Shown piece by piece: positions 15,830-23,571 of a stretch of DNA of 58,362 nucleotides. A model generated the notes under the pieces. That model had not been told where the DNA came from. It searched no databases and was given only the letters and a program-made list of their open reading frames with translations. The DNA is from Clostridiales bacterium (GTDB lineage Bacteria > Bacillota > Clostridia > Lachnospirales > Lachnospiraceae), in assembly GCA_029227635.1 (NCBI GenBank), contig JAQYAH010000065.1, positions 1 to 58,362 on the forward strand, in the 5' to 3' direction. A program made the position numbers and the translations under genes. Numbering within the stretch: the first letter of the stretch is position 1; each line of letters begins with the position of its first letter.

Positions 15830-15865
15830 TTGGTATTACATGAGTTAATAATAAGGAGAATTAAA

Positions 15866-16660
15866 ATGGGAAAAATCAAACGTCTTGCTAACATTTTCCA
15901 GGCAGATGGAAACGCAATCGTAACAGCAATGGATCATGGCTGCAACTCAGGTCCTATGGCTGGTATCGAGTCAGCAGCAGCTACATTACAGAAGGTTATT
16001 GATGCAGGTACTGACGGTGTCCTTGTAAACATCGGTATCTTAAAGAAGTATGAGTCTATTCTTGCTCGCACAGGTGTTATCGTTCGTTGTGATTTCCCTT
16101 GCACTGACTACATCACAAACTCCAGAGATTCTGAGCTTTCCGTAACAGTTGAGGAAGCAGTAAGAGCCGGCGCAGATGCAGTTATCTTCAACGGCGGTCC
16201 CAACCCTGCCGGTGATGTTTCTCTTGAGAGAGGATTCATGAAGATTTGCGGCGCATTGAGAAGAGAGTGCGATATCTACGGAATGCCCCTCATTGCTGAG
16301 GTAGTACCCGGCGGATTCAACGCTCCTGAGTGTGTAAACCTTGAGAGCCTTAAGATCGGCGCTCGTATCGCTGCTGAGTGGGGTGCTGATGCACTTAAGA
16401 TGGCTTATCGTCCCGGTTACGAGGAAGTAGTAGACGGATGCGAAGGCCTTCCTATCCTCGTTCTTGGCGGAGCTAAGACAAAGTCAGACTACGACTTCCT
16501 TGCTAACATTGAGGGTGCTATGAAGGCAGGTGCTCACGGTGTTGCTATCGGAAGAAACATCTGGGGCAATGCTCATCCCGATCGCTTCATCGCTACTCTT
16601 AAGGGACTTGTACATGAAGGTCTCAGCCTTGATGAAGCTTATAAGAGAATGGAAGACTAG
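15866..16660 (+). CDS. Class I aldolase of the DhnA/DeoC-LsrF type
   Basis: A 264-residue TIM-barrel aldolase of the archaeal-type class I fructose-bisphosphate aldolase family (COG1830). Visible landmarks: TAMDHGCNSGP near the start, PLIAEVVPGGF in the middle, the Schiff-base lysine in DALKMAYRPG, and the phosphate-binding end GVAIGRNIWG. The family includes fructose-bisphosphate aldolase, LsrF and ADH synthase, so a phosphorylated ketose or side-chain phosphate is the likely substrate. Start at the ATG at 15866 behind AAGGAG. Since it has its own LacI-type operator in common with the FGGY kinase operon, kinase and aldolase probably act in sequence. Confidence 0.85.
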   Translation: MGKIKRLANIFQADGNAIVTAMDHGCNSGPMAGIESAAATLQKVIDAGTDGVLVNIGILKKYESILARTGVIVRCDFPCTDYITNSRDSELSVTVEEAVRAGADAVIFNGGPNPAGDVSLERGFMKICGALRRECDIYGMPLIAEVVPGGFNAPECVNLESLKIGARIAAEWGADALKMAYRPGYEEVVDGCEGLPILVLGGAKTKSDYDFLANIEGAMKAGAHGVAIGRNIWGNAHPDRFIATLKGLVHEGLSLDEAYKRMED

Positions 16661-16684
16661 CATTAATCTAAGAAGGTATTTATT

Positions 16685-17368
16685 ATGAAAATTGCAGCAT
16701 TTGTAACAAGCCACAGTCATAATGGAAATGTTGCCACTGCAGCCAAGGAACTTTTGAGAGGTGCCGCAGAAGCAGGGGCAGAGACTGAAATCTACTATAT
16801 CAATGACTATGACATCAAACCCTGTGTGGGCTGCCGGGTATGCGAGAAGACGGATAAGTGCGTAATCAAAGGCGATGATATGCCGAAGCTTCACGAGGCG
16901 CTCATTGAGTGCGATGCTTATGTGCTGGGAACACCTACTTTTTACGGAGATATTCCCGGAAGCTTCAAGACTTTTGTAGACAGGGTCTATCCATTTGTTG
17001 CAATCGGTAAAGACCCGGTGACTAAGACCATGACTTTCGGAAGCAACATGCCCAGGCGCAAGCCCGGTGTTCAGATATGTGTGAGCGGAAATCATGGGGC
17101 TAAGGTTTTTGACAGCCATCTGAAAGTGGGATATTTCTGCTTCAACGATCTGAATGCATATCCCTGGGAAGAGATTCTCATCCCCAACACCTCCTGGGTT
17201 GCAGTCAAGGACAACGAAGAGAAATTACAAGAGCTTTATGACAAGGGAAGAAGACTTGTGGAACATCTGAAGAACAACGAGCCTGAGGACAAAGAGAGAA
17301 CCAAGGTCTTCTATGATCATTTCAGACTGCTTGAAGATGTGACACTTCCTTGTTTTGAAGAGAAATAA
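16685..17368 (+). CDS. Iron-sulfur flavoprotein (flavodoxin-fold NAD(P)H reductase family) 2
   Basis: A 227-residue flavodoxin-like protein with cysteines C47-x2-C50-x2-C53-x5-C59, the compact cluster motif of iron-sulfur flavoproteins. It is preceded by the family fold MKIAAFVTSHSHNGN and followed by GTPTFYGDIPGSFKTFVDR for FMN binding. It probably moves electrons between the oxidoreductases of this operon and ferredoxin or NAD(P)H. It follows the aldolase by 24 bases and precedes the HcnB-like gene by 70 bases. It differs from the other two Isf-like proteins in its N-terminus and has a long charged C-terminal helix. Confidence 0.82.
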   Translation: MKIAAFVTSHSHNGNVATAAKELLRGAAEAGAETEIYYINDYDIKPCVGCRVCEKTDKCVIKGDDMPKLHEALIECDAYVLGTPTFYGDIPGSFKTFVDRVYPFVAIGKDPVTKTMTFGSNMPRRKPGVQICVSGNHGAKVFDSHLKVGYFCFNDLNAYPWEEILIPNTSWVAVKDNEEKLQELYDKGRRLVEHLKNNEPEDKERTKVFYDHFRLLEDVTLPCFEEK

Positions 17369-17438
17369 CAGTTCATTTTACTCCCTTTGTTTTGATAAGC
17401 AGAGGGAGTTTTCACATATTTACCATTTGGAGCTGCAT

Positions 17439-18947
17439 ATGTACAGATATGACACAGTAGTGATCGGTTCAGGGCCTGCGGGGCTTGCCGCGGCTTCCGC
17501 CATCTCCGCCGGAGGGGGAAAAGTCGCAGTCCTGGAGGCCAACGGTTACCCCGGGGGACAGCTGAACAAACAAATTCACAAATTCTTCGGATCCGCCAGA
17601 GTGTGCGCCGGAATCCGGGGCTTTCGCCTGGGAGAAAAACTATTTTCTGAGGCAAAGGATCGGGGAGCAGAGTTTTTTTTCAATATGACTGCTTACAGCA
17701 TGGAAAAGTGCGATAAGGGATACCTGGTTTGCGGAGCGAATGGTGAGAAGACTTTTGAGTTTTTCGGAACCTCAGTGGTTATAGCGGTAGGAGCCGGGGA
17801 GAACGCCGCGGTTTTTCCGGGATGGACAAAGCCCGGGGTCATCACTGCCGGGGCAGCTCAGACGCTGGTAAATCAGTATGGTGTGAAGTGCGGAGAAAGG
17901 GTAGTGATTCTGGGCGCCGGAAATGTGGGGCTCATCGTGTCCTACCAGCTGCTTCAGACCGGGATCCGGGTGGAAGCGGTGGTGGAGGCGGCCCGGGAAA
18001 TCGGAGGCTACGAGGTTCACGCCAACAAGATCAAAAGGGCAGGAGTGCCCATTTACACTTCCCACACCATAGTGAGAGCTGAGGGAGAGGACCGGGTGGA
18101 AAAAGCAGTCATCGCCGCAGTTGATCAAAAATTTGATCAGATTCCGGGAACAGAATTTGAAATTCCGGCGGACACCATCTGCATTGCGGTGGGACTGTCC
18201 CCTCTGGTCAAAAACGGAGCCCAGGCGGGAACTGCTCTCACAAGGCGTCCGGGCAAAAAAGAGATAATCCCCGACTTTGACGACACCATGATGACTAGCC
18301 TTCCCGGAGTTTTTGTGGCGGGGGATACCGCTGGGGTGGAGGAGGCCTCCATCGCTCTGGAGGAGGGCCTTAAGGCCGGGGAATATGTATTGTCTTATCT
18401 TGGGCTTAAGACGAGAGAAGCTGCGGATGCAAAGGCAGAAGAGATCAAATCCCGTCTTTTTGCCCTTAGAAAAAAGGTGACCAGGAGAGGAGAGCTTCCC
18501 TCAGCAAAGGATTATGAGGCATTTGATCGAACCAAGGCGGTGATAGAGTGCTGCCAGGGAATTGCCTGTAACCCCTGCGAGGCGTCCTGCCCCGTGGGAG
18601 CAATCACTATAGGAGGGGAGATCACAAATGTGCCGAAGCTGGATCTCCGCGCCTGCATCGGCTGCGGAAGGTGCGTGACGGCTTGTCCCGGAATGGCATG
18701 TTTTCTGGTAAATCTGAATTACAGTGAGGAACTTTCTGAGATCGGTATCCCCTATGAGTACCTTCCGTTGCCCAAGGTGGGAGACAAGGTCAGGGCTCTT
18801 GACCGGCAGGGAAGATTTGTGTGTCAGGGGGAAGTTACCGCAGTTAAGGATATGAAGGCAGATAAGACCTGGCTTTTGAAGCTTGCGGTGCCAAAGGCTT
18901 TTGCCTTTGAAGTCAGAGGAATTGATTTTTGGAGGCTTGAGCAGTGA
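17439..18947 (+). CDS. HcnB/opine-oxidase-A-like FAD and NAD-binding subunit with ferredoxin-type C-terminus
   Basis: A 502-residue flavoprotein. It has an N-terminal FAD loop (VIGSGPAGLAAASA), GGQLNKQIHKFFG and a second nucleotide loop (VILGAGNVGLIVS), and then FVAGDTAG for the flavin end. Residues about 369-420 carry a dicluster ferredoxin-like domain: CNPCEASCP with an upstream CC pair, and the perfect CIGCGRCVTACP. This adds [4Fe-4S] chemistry that the paralogue at 34627 lacks. With the next two genes it forms a three-subunit amine or imino-acid dehydrogenase like hydrogen cyanide synthase or opine oxidase. Start is the ATG at 17439 with TGGAG upstream. The ferredoxin domain suggests electron delivery to low-potential carriers. 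Confidence 0.85.
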   Translation: MYRYDTVVIGSGPAGLAAASAISAGGGKVAVLEANGYPGGQLNKQIHKFFGSARVCAGIRGFRLGEKLFSEAKDRGAEFFFNMTAYSMEKCDKGYLVCGANGEKTFEFFGTSVVIAVGAGENAAVFPGWTKPGVITAGAAQTLVNQYGVKCGERVVILGAGNVGLIVSYQLLQTGIRVEAVVEAAREIGGYEVHANKIKRAGVPIYTSHTIVRAEGEDRVEKAVIAAVDQKFDQIPGTEFEIPADTICIAVGLSPLVKNGAQAGTALTRRPGKKEIIPDFDDTMMTSLPGVFVAGDTAGVEEASIALEEGLKAGEYVLSYLGLKTREAADAKAEEIKSRLFALRKKVTRRGELPSAKDYEAFDRTKAVIECCQGIACNPCEASCPVGAITIGGEITNVPKLDLRACIGCGRCVTACPGMACFLVNLNYSEELSEIGIPYEYLPLPKVGDKVRALDRQGRFVCQGEVTAVKDMKADKTWLLKLAVPKAFAFEVRGIDFWRLEQ

Positions 18948-20128
18948 GAAAGATATATGATGTAGCCGTGATCGGCTCCGGGCTTATTGGAGTGACCGCG
19001 GCATACGAACTGGCAAAAAGCGGACAGAAGGTGGCTCTTTTGGACGCCGGAGGTCTCTCCAGGGGGGCTTCTTCAGCGAATACAGGCCTTTTGCTTTTTG
19101 AAGGGGCAAGTGACAATACCGCCATGGAGCTTTGCAGGGACAGCCTGACAGAGTATCGAAATTTAAATGAGACTCTTGGAGTCGACACTATGTTCCAAAA
19201 GCTTAACCTCATTATTTTTATGCAGGAGGAGAAGGAGCGGAAGGAGGCAAAGGCCTTAAGCGACACCTACAAAAGCCACGGATTCGTAAGCGATATCATT
19301 GACAATGAGACCATAAGAGAGTTGGAGCCGGGCTTTTGCCTTGAAAAGGTCAACGGGGCTCTCTATCTGGAACAGTGGCAGATGGATCCCATGAAAGTAG
19401 TCTACGGCTACTTTAAGCGGTTTAGGGAATACGGAGGAGACTGGTATCCCTACACTCCGGCTGTGGATTTTATTTATGAGGATCACCGGATCCTTGGAGT
19501 AAAAACTCCTTCGGACACGATCTATGCCGGACAGTTTGTGGTGGCGGCGGGTGCCTGGAGCCGGGAACTTATGGCAAAAGTGGGATTTGATCTTCATGAG
19601 TATTACATCAACGGCGCCGCTATGGTGGCGGAGAGAGGGGGATGCGAACTTCGTCACGGGGTGTATCCTTTTGCAAATCCCAGAATAAGAGACGAGCAGG
19701 CCGCCGGAAGGATGGCCATGGAAGTGGGCTGGGAGAATGTAGCCCCCATTGATGCCATGGAGCCGGCTCTCATTCCGGATGTGCACGGGAATCTCCTGGT
19801 AGCAGAGCGGATCCACATCGGACCGGAGATGATGGGGGCTATGCCGGCATCCTACTTAAGGGATATGGCGGCTTCGGTTCTTGAGTATTTCCCGGGCTTT
19901 TCCGGAAGCAGGATAATCAGAAGCTGGATCACGCCGGTGCCTTTTGTGCCGGGGGGACAGCCTTTCTTTGGCTTCGTGAAGCCTTTTGACAATCTGTTTA
20001 TCTCCTCGGGGTATGTAAGTGTCCTAGTCATGGCACCGGTCCTTGGAGCGATGACCAAAAGGATGCTTCTGGGAGAGGATCCGGGTTACGATGTGAGGGA
20101 ATATGATCCCATGAGATTTGAAAGGTAG
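18944..20128 (+). CDS. FAD-dependent amine/imino-acid oxidoreductase (DAO family, HcnC-like) 1
   Basis: A 394-residue DAO-fold flavoprotein and presumed catalytic subunit. It opens VAVIGSGLIGVTAAYELA for FAD binding, followed by SRGASSANTG. The C-terminus has FVPGGQPFFGFVKPFDN and SSGYVSVLVMAP, placed like the substrate/flavin loops of sarcosine and glycine oxidases. It would oxidise a C-N bond (secondary amine, glycine-type or opine-type) with electrons leaving through the partner subunits. The GTG start at 18944 overlaps the stop of the HcnB-like gene (GTGA), so the two are tightly coupled. The natural substrate is unknown. Confidence 0.85.
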   Translation: MRKIYDVAVIGSGLIGVTAAYELAKSGQKVALLDAGGLSRGASSANTGLLLFEGASDNTAMELCRDSLTEYRNLNETLGVDTMFQKLNLIIFMQEEKERKEAKALSDTYKSHGFVSDIIDNETIRELEPGFCLEKVNGALYLEQWQMDPMKVVYGYFKRFREYGGDWYPYTPAVDFIYEDHRILGVKTPSDTIYAGQFVVAAGAWSRELMAKVGFDLHEYYINGAAMVAERGGCELRHGVYPFANPRIRDEQAAGRMAMEVGWENVAPIDAMEPALIPDVHGNLLVAERIHIGPEMMGAMPASYLRDMAASVLEYFPGFSGSRIIRSWITPVPFVPGGQPFFGFVKPFDNLFISSGYVSVLVMAPVLGAMTKRMLLGEDPGYDVREYDPMRFER

Positions 20129-20134
20129 GCGGCT

Positions 20135-20416
20135 ATGGACGATTCAACAATTATATGCCGATGTGAGGAAGTGACATACGGAGAAATAAAAAAAGCCCTG
20201 GAGCTGGGACTTGTCTCCCCGGGAGATGTGAGAAGATACACCCGGGCGGGCATGGGAGCCTGTCAGGGCCGTACCTGCCAGAGAGTCCTCATGCAGATCA
20301 TCAAAAAGACTCTCGGGAGCGAAGATATCCCTGAAAAGACCATTACCCCCAGGTCCCCTGTCCGGGCAGTGACTTTGGGGGAACTGGCTATAGTGGCCGG
20401 GGATGAAGATCATTAA
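20135..20416 (+). CDS. BFD-like [2Fe-2S] subunit of amine oxidoreductase 1
   Basis: A 93-residue protein with a bacterioferritin-associated-ferredoxin-type domain: ICRCEEVTYGEI for the first Cys pair and ACQGRTC for the second, ligating one [2Fe-2S] cluster. In opine/HCN-synthase-like enzymes such a domain links the two flavin subunits. It follows the DAO-type gene by 6 bases and ends the operon before a bidirectional terminator. The C-terminal SPVRAVTLGELA tail matches the equivalent tail of the paralogue at 35717, which supports a shared docking role. Confidence 0.88.
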   Translation: MDDSTIICRCEEVTYGEIKKALELGLVSPGDVRRYTRAGMGACQGRTCQRVLMQIIKKTLGSEDIPEKTITPRSPVRAVTLGELAIVAGDEDH

Positions 20417-20434
20417 AAACTCATAACATTACAA

Positions 20435-20465
20435 AACGACCTGCACCACAAAAGTGCAGGTCGTT
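20435..20465. terminator. Bidirectional terminator between convergent operons
   Basis: AACGACCTGCAC pairs perfectly with GTGCAGGTCGTT (12 bp) around CACAAAA. It lies between the stop of the BFD-like gene (20416) and the stop of the leftward flavoprotein gene (20489). Short T-containing runs follow on both strands. Confidence 0.8.
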
Positions 20466-20488
20466 GTCCTTCTGAAAATAATTAAGAA

Positions 20489-21160
20489 TTAATTCTTCTC
20501 AACCTTCTCCAGATTGAATACCTGGATGGGGGTCTCGTCGAATTCCTTGGTGTCCTTGAGAGACTTGGCAAGTCGGGCAACCTTCTGACCAAGTCTTCTG
20601 CAGCGGATCATGCCTTCAACATCTTCCTTAGCACCTTCAGCACCCTTGTCCTGGCTCCATACGCAGGCACCTTCGTACATGCAGAGACCGCCGTTTGCGG
20701 GGGTATAGCCGTTGGTGTGGAAGAATCCCATGAGGCTCTTGATGCAGTGCTCCTGACCGCCGTTTCTTGTGCCGCCAACTGCGATGGCACCGCCAACTTT
20801 CTTAGCAAAAAGATCCGGGTTCTTGCTGAGAACTACCCAGCCGCCTCTGAATCTTGAGAGGAAAGCGGACATCTGAGGTGTGGGACACATCTCGTAAACG
20901 GGTGAAGCCAGAATAATTCCGTCTGCCTCGTGGAACTTCTCAAGGAAAGGGGTGATGTCATCCTTGTAAAGAGTGCAGATGGGGCTGTTATCCCGGATAC
21001 ACTTGTTGCAGGCAATGCAGGGGTTGAATTTTTTGCCCTGAAGGGAGACGAGTTCTACTTCAACATCGCCTTCAGCCTCTGCAGCTTCGAGAGCCTGCTG
21101 AAGTGCGTAATAAGTGGACTGCTTTCTGGGGCTTCCGCAGATGCCAAGAATCTTAACCAT
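20489..21160 (-). CDS. Iron-sulfur flavoprotein (NADPH-dependent FMN reductase family) 3
   Basis: A 223-residue flavodoxin-fold protein that starts MVKILGICGSPRKQ, closely like the protein at 7986. Its cysteines are C48-x2-C51-x2-C54-x7-C62, within the spacing range I recall for [4Fe-4S] iron-sulfur flavoproteins. SPVYEMCPTPQ and VGGTRNGGQEH match FMN-site loops. It follows the amidohydrolase by 26 bases in a two-gene leftward operon with a LacI-type operator. A redox partner next to a deaminase suggests that the deaminated product is then reduced or oxidised. Confidence 0.83.
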   Translation of the reverse strand: MVKILGICGSPRKQSTYYALQQALEAAEAEGDVEVELVSLQGKKFNPCIACNKCIRDNSPICTLYKDDITPFLEKFHEADGIILASPVYEMCPTPQMSAFLSRFRGGWVVLSKNPDLFAKKVGGAIAVGGTRNGGQEHCIKSLMGFFHTNGYTPANGGLCMYEGACVWSQDKGAEGAKEDVEGMIRCRRLGQKVARLAKSLKDTKEFDETPIQVFNLEKVEKN

Positions 21161-21186
21161 TTGTAATTACCTCCTATTATGAAAAA

Positions 21187-22404
21187 CTATAATAATAATC
21201 CGTTCTTTGCAATCAGCTTGCCGTTGTGGAACACATGGGTTCTGGGGTGCTGGGATATTATCGCATCGTTGACAGTTTTCTCTCTGAAAAGATTGAAGCT
21301 TGCATTGCAGCCGGATTTAAGACCGTAGTCCTTGAGGAGACAGTTTGCGGCAGGGTTAATCGTACCCATGGCAAAAACCTTCCGAAGCTGCTCCACCGTG
21401 CCGTACTGGATACACTGAGCGGTGAAAAGCGCCTCCTCCAGCATATCGCCGTTTCCGAAAGGACGGAAATGATCCCGAATATTGTCCGATGCAAAAGAGA
21501 TATTCACTCCGGCTTCAAGGAATTCATGAACTCTTGTGAGTCCCCGGCGAACGGGCTGTTTGTCGTCACGACCCATGAGATACATGTTGCAGGAAGGGAG
21601 AGTGATAATGTTTACTCCGGCTTCTTTTGCAATGGCGATATCTTCAGCTGCCTGCTCATCGGGAACCGCATTCATTCCGGTAACGTGACCACATGTCACC
21701 CTTCCCTTAAGTCCGGTCTCAAGCGTCTTGTTGATGACATACTCGAAACATCTGAGGTCAGGAGCGTCCGCTTCATTGACATGAAGGTCAAGGGGGAGGT
21801 CGTACTCCATTGCCAGATCAAAAAGAAAATCAGTTTCAGCCGCGTAGTCATCTCCCCCAAGGAGACCCGGATATCCGGCGATAAAATCGATTTGTCCATT
21901 TGAAGCAGCTTCTCTCCATTCCTTGTCAAAAGCAGGGTCATAGGGGGTGATGTTGAGGACCTGAATCTTGTCCTTGTATTCCTCCTTGAGTTCATTGAGA
22001 GCGTAGAGCGCCTCCATTCCCCACTTCTCATCCAAAAGGACATGTGATTTGATGGCGCAGGTGCCGTTGGCAGCCTCCCAGTCAAGAACAATGGAAGCCC
22101 TCTCCTTAACGTTGTCTCTGACCTTATCAATAGGAACGGAATCCTGAAAAGCCCTGGACTGACCGATGGCTTCCCCGAGGCCGTTGGCATCGAAATTCTG
22201 AGCACTCATGGCCTTGTCCAGGTGAGTGTGGGAATCCACAAAAGCGGGAGCTGCAAGGCGTCCGGCGGCATCAATAACTTCGTCAGCACTTCCGGCAATT
22301 CCCCGGGCAATTTCAGCGATCTTTCCATCCTTAACAGCGACATCAAAACCTGTCTCTCCGGAGACCAAAGATACATCCTTAATTAGATAATCGAAATGTT
22401 GCAT
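21187..22404 (-). CDS. Amidohydrolase, cytosine-deaminase-like
   Basis: A 405-residue amidohydrolase-superfamily enzyme. Metal and catalytic landmarks: HTH in FVDSHTHLDKA, then His in DLHVNEADAP, His-Glu-region GRVTCGHVTGMN, and the late Asp in SFASDNIRD. The DSHTHLDKA start and the KSHVLLDEKWG helix are typical of the CodA/N-isopropylammelide hydrolase branch, which removes amino groups from pyrimidine or triazine rings. It is likely a cytosolic deaminase of a heterocycle handled by this island. It is controlled by a promoter that overlaps a LacI-type 14-mer. Substrate specificity cannot be fixed from sequence. Confidence 0.88.
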   Translation of the reverse strand: MQHFDYLIKDVSLVSGETGFDVAVKDGKIAEIARGIAGSADEVIDAAGRLAAPAFVDSHTHLDKAMSAQNFDANGLGEAIGQSRAFQDSVPIDKVRDNVKERASIVLDWEAANGTCAIKSHVLLDEKWGMEALYALNELKEEYKDKIQVLNITPYDPAFDKEWREAASNGQIDFIAGYPGLLGGDDYAAETDFLFDLAMEYDLPLDLHVNEADAPDLRCFEYVINKTLETGLKGRVTCGHVTGMNAVPDEQAAEDIAIAKEAGVNIITLPSCNMYLMGRDDKQPVRRGLTRVHEFLEAGVNISFASDNIRDHFRPFGNGDMLEEALFTAQCIQYGTVEQLRKVFAMGTINPAANCLLKDYGLKSGCNASFNLFREKTVNDAIISQHPRTHVFHNGKLIAKNGLLL

Positions 22405-22430
22405 AATACTTCCTCGTTATTTTTGTTAAA

Positions 22431-22472
22431 TGTAACCGTTTAAATTGTATAGATTTTGGTGCATAATGTCAA
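22431..22472 (-). promoter_or_regulatory. Promoter with LacI-type operator before the leftward amidohydrolase
   Basis: Minus-strand TTGACA (22467-22472), 17-bp spacer, TACAAT (22444-22449). The 14-mer TTTAAACGGTTACA (22431-22444) overlaps the end of the -10 and matches the lacI-promoter site at 13 of 14 positions. The start codon follows after 26 bases with GAGGAAG. Confidence 0.75.
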
Positions 22473-22487
22473 TAGATAATGGTCAAA

Positions 22488-22557
22488 AGGTAATACCTAT
22501 TTAATTTTACCTCTTGATTAATACAGAAAAGGGATTATAATGGTAAAGGTAATACCT
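22488..22557 (+). promoter_or_regulatory. mch1 promoter bracketed by two identical AGGTAATACCT palindromes
   Basis: TTGATT (22514-22519), 16-bp spacer, TATAAT (22536-22541). The palindrome AGGTA-A-TACCT occurs at 22488-22498 and 22547-22557, within an identical 15-mer AAAGGTAATACCTAT, with the copies 59 bp apart. One lies upstream of the -35 and the other 5 bp after the -10. Shape and size suit a GntR-family operator, and two GntR genes lie downstream in the same direction. Confidence 0.75.
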
Positions 22558-22578
22558 ATCTTTTACGGAGGGACTTGT

Positions 22579-23547
22579 ATGTTCAGCTTAACAGAAAACA
22601 CAATGGGCGTAGTAAATGAAATTTTGTCGAACCCTGAAGCTATTGGCTGCGAAGTGACCGTACTTAAGTGCGGGGCTACAGTTGTCGACATGGGACTCAA
22701 CTGCAAGGGCAGCTGGAAGGCAGCTTTGCTTTTTACAAGAGCTACAATGGGTGATCTCGGAATTGTAAGCCTTGGAGAATTCAAGCTGGATGACAGATAT
22801 TCTTTCTCATCGGTGGAGGTGTTTATCGATCAGCCGATGATTGCCTGCGTGGGAGCGGAGATGGCGGACTGGAGACTTGGTTCCGGTGAATATGCCACAA
22901 TCGCCTCCGGCCCTGCAAGAAGCCAGGCGGTTGCGGAAGATGATTTTTACATTCATCAGACACCTTACAGAGACACCTGCACGGACAAAGCGGTGGTGTG
23001 TCTCCAGGCGGTTAAGTTCCCTACCGAGGAACTTGCAATGACGATTGCGAACTCCTGCCATGTGGCACCGGAGAACACATACATTTTAGTAAGTAATTCA
23101 ACTTGTATTGCTGCCTCAATGCAGGTTTCCGCGAGAATCATCGAGCAGACCTGCAACAAGCTTTACAGAGGCGGAATCATCACTCCCGAGTGTATTGTAA
23201 TGGCAAGGGGACATGCTCCTATTGCTCCTATTGTGAAGGATGAGAACAAGACAATGGGAAGAATTAACGATGCGCTGATCTACGGAAGTACAGTTGAACT
23301 TTGGGTGGATTCAGATGATGAGACTATTGAGAAGGTTGCACCTACTCTTGTTGCCAAGCATTCATCTCCTCTTTACGGAATTCCTTTTGAGAAGATCTTT
23401 GTGGATGCAGGCTGCAACTTCTTCAACATTCCCCTGGATGTTCACTCCATCGGTCTTGTAAATATTCACAATGTTAACACCGGAAAATGTGTTAGCAGCG
23501 GTGAGATCAACTATGACGTACTTAGAGCTAGTTTTGTAAATGAATAA
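22579..23547 (+). CDS. mch: Methenyltetrahydromethanopterin cyclohydrolase homologue 1
   Basis: A 322-residue full-length homologue of Mch, the enzyme of methanogens and methylotrophs that hydrolyses the methenyl bridge of tetrahydromethanopterin. It aligns from end to end: GATVVDMGLNCKGSW, ASGPARSQA, PENTYILVSNSTC, MQVSARIIEQ, GHAPIAPIVKDE, GRINDALIYG, and NIHNVNTGKCVSSGE. Arg186 and Glu189 in ARIIE correspond to the Arg/Glu pair that I recall as catalytic in Archaeoglobus Mch. No other methanopterin genes are present, so the true carrier or ring substrate is uncertain. The start is the ATG at 22579 behind GGAGGGAC. A lipoyl E2 gene follows 24 bases later. Confidence 0.85.
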   Translation: MFSLTENTMGVVNEILSNPEAIGCEVTVLKCGATVVDMGLNCKGSWKAALLFTRATMGDLGIVSLGEFKLDDRYSFSSVEVFIDQPMIACVGAEMADWRLGSGEYATIASGPARSQAVAEDDFYIHQTPYRDTCTDKAVVCLQAVKFPTEELAMTIANSCHVAPENTYILVSNSTCIAASMQVSARIIEQTCNKLYRGGIITPECIVMARGHAPIAPIVKDENKTMGRINDALIYGSTVELWVDSDDETIEKVAPTLVAKHSSPLYGIPFEKIFVDAGCNFFNIPLDVHSIGLVNIHNVNTGKCVSSGEINYDVLRASFVNE

Positions 23548-23571
23548 TCAATAGCAGAGGAGGAATTAGAG

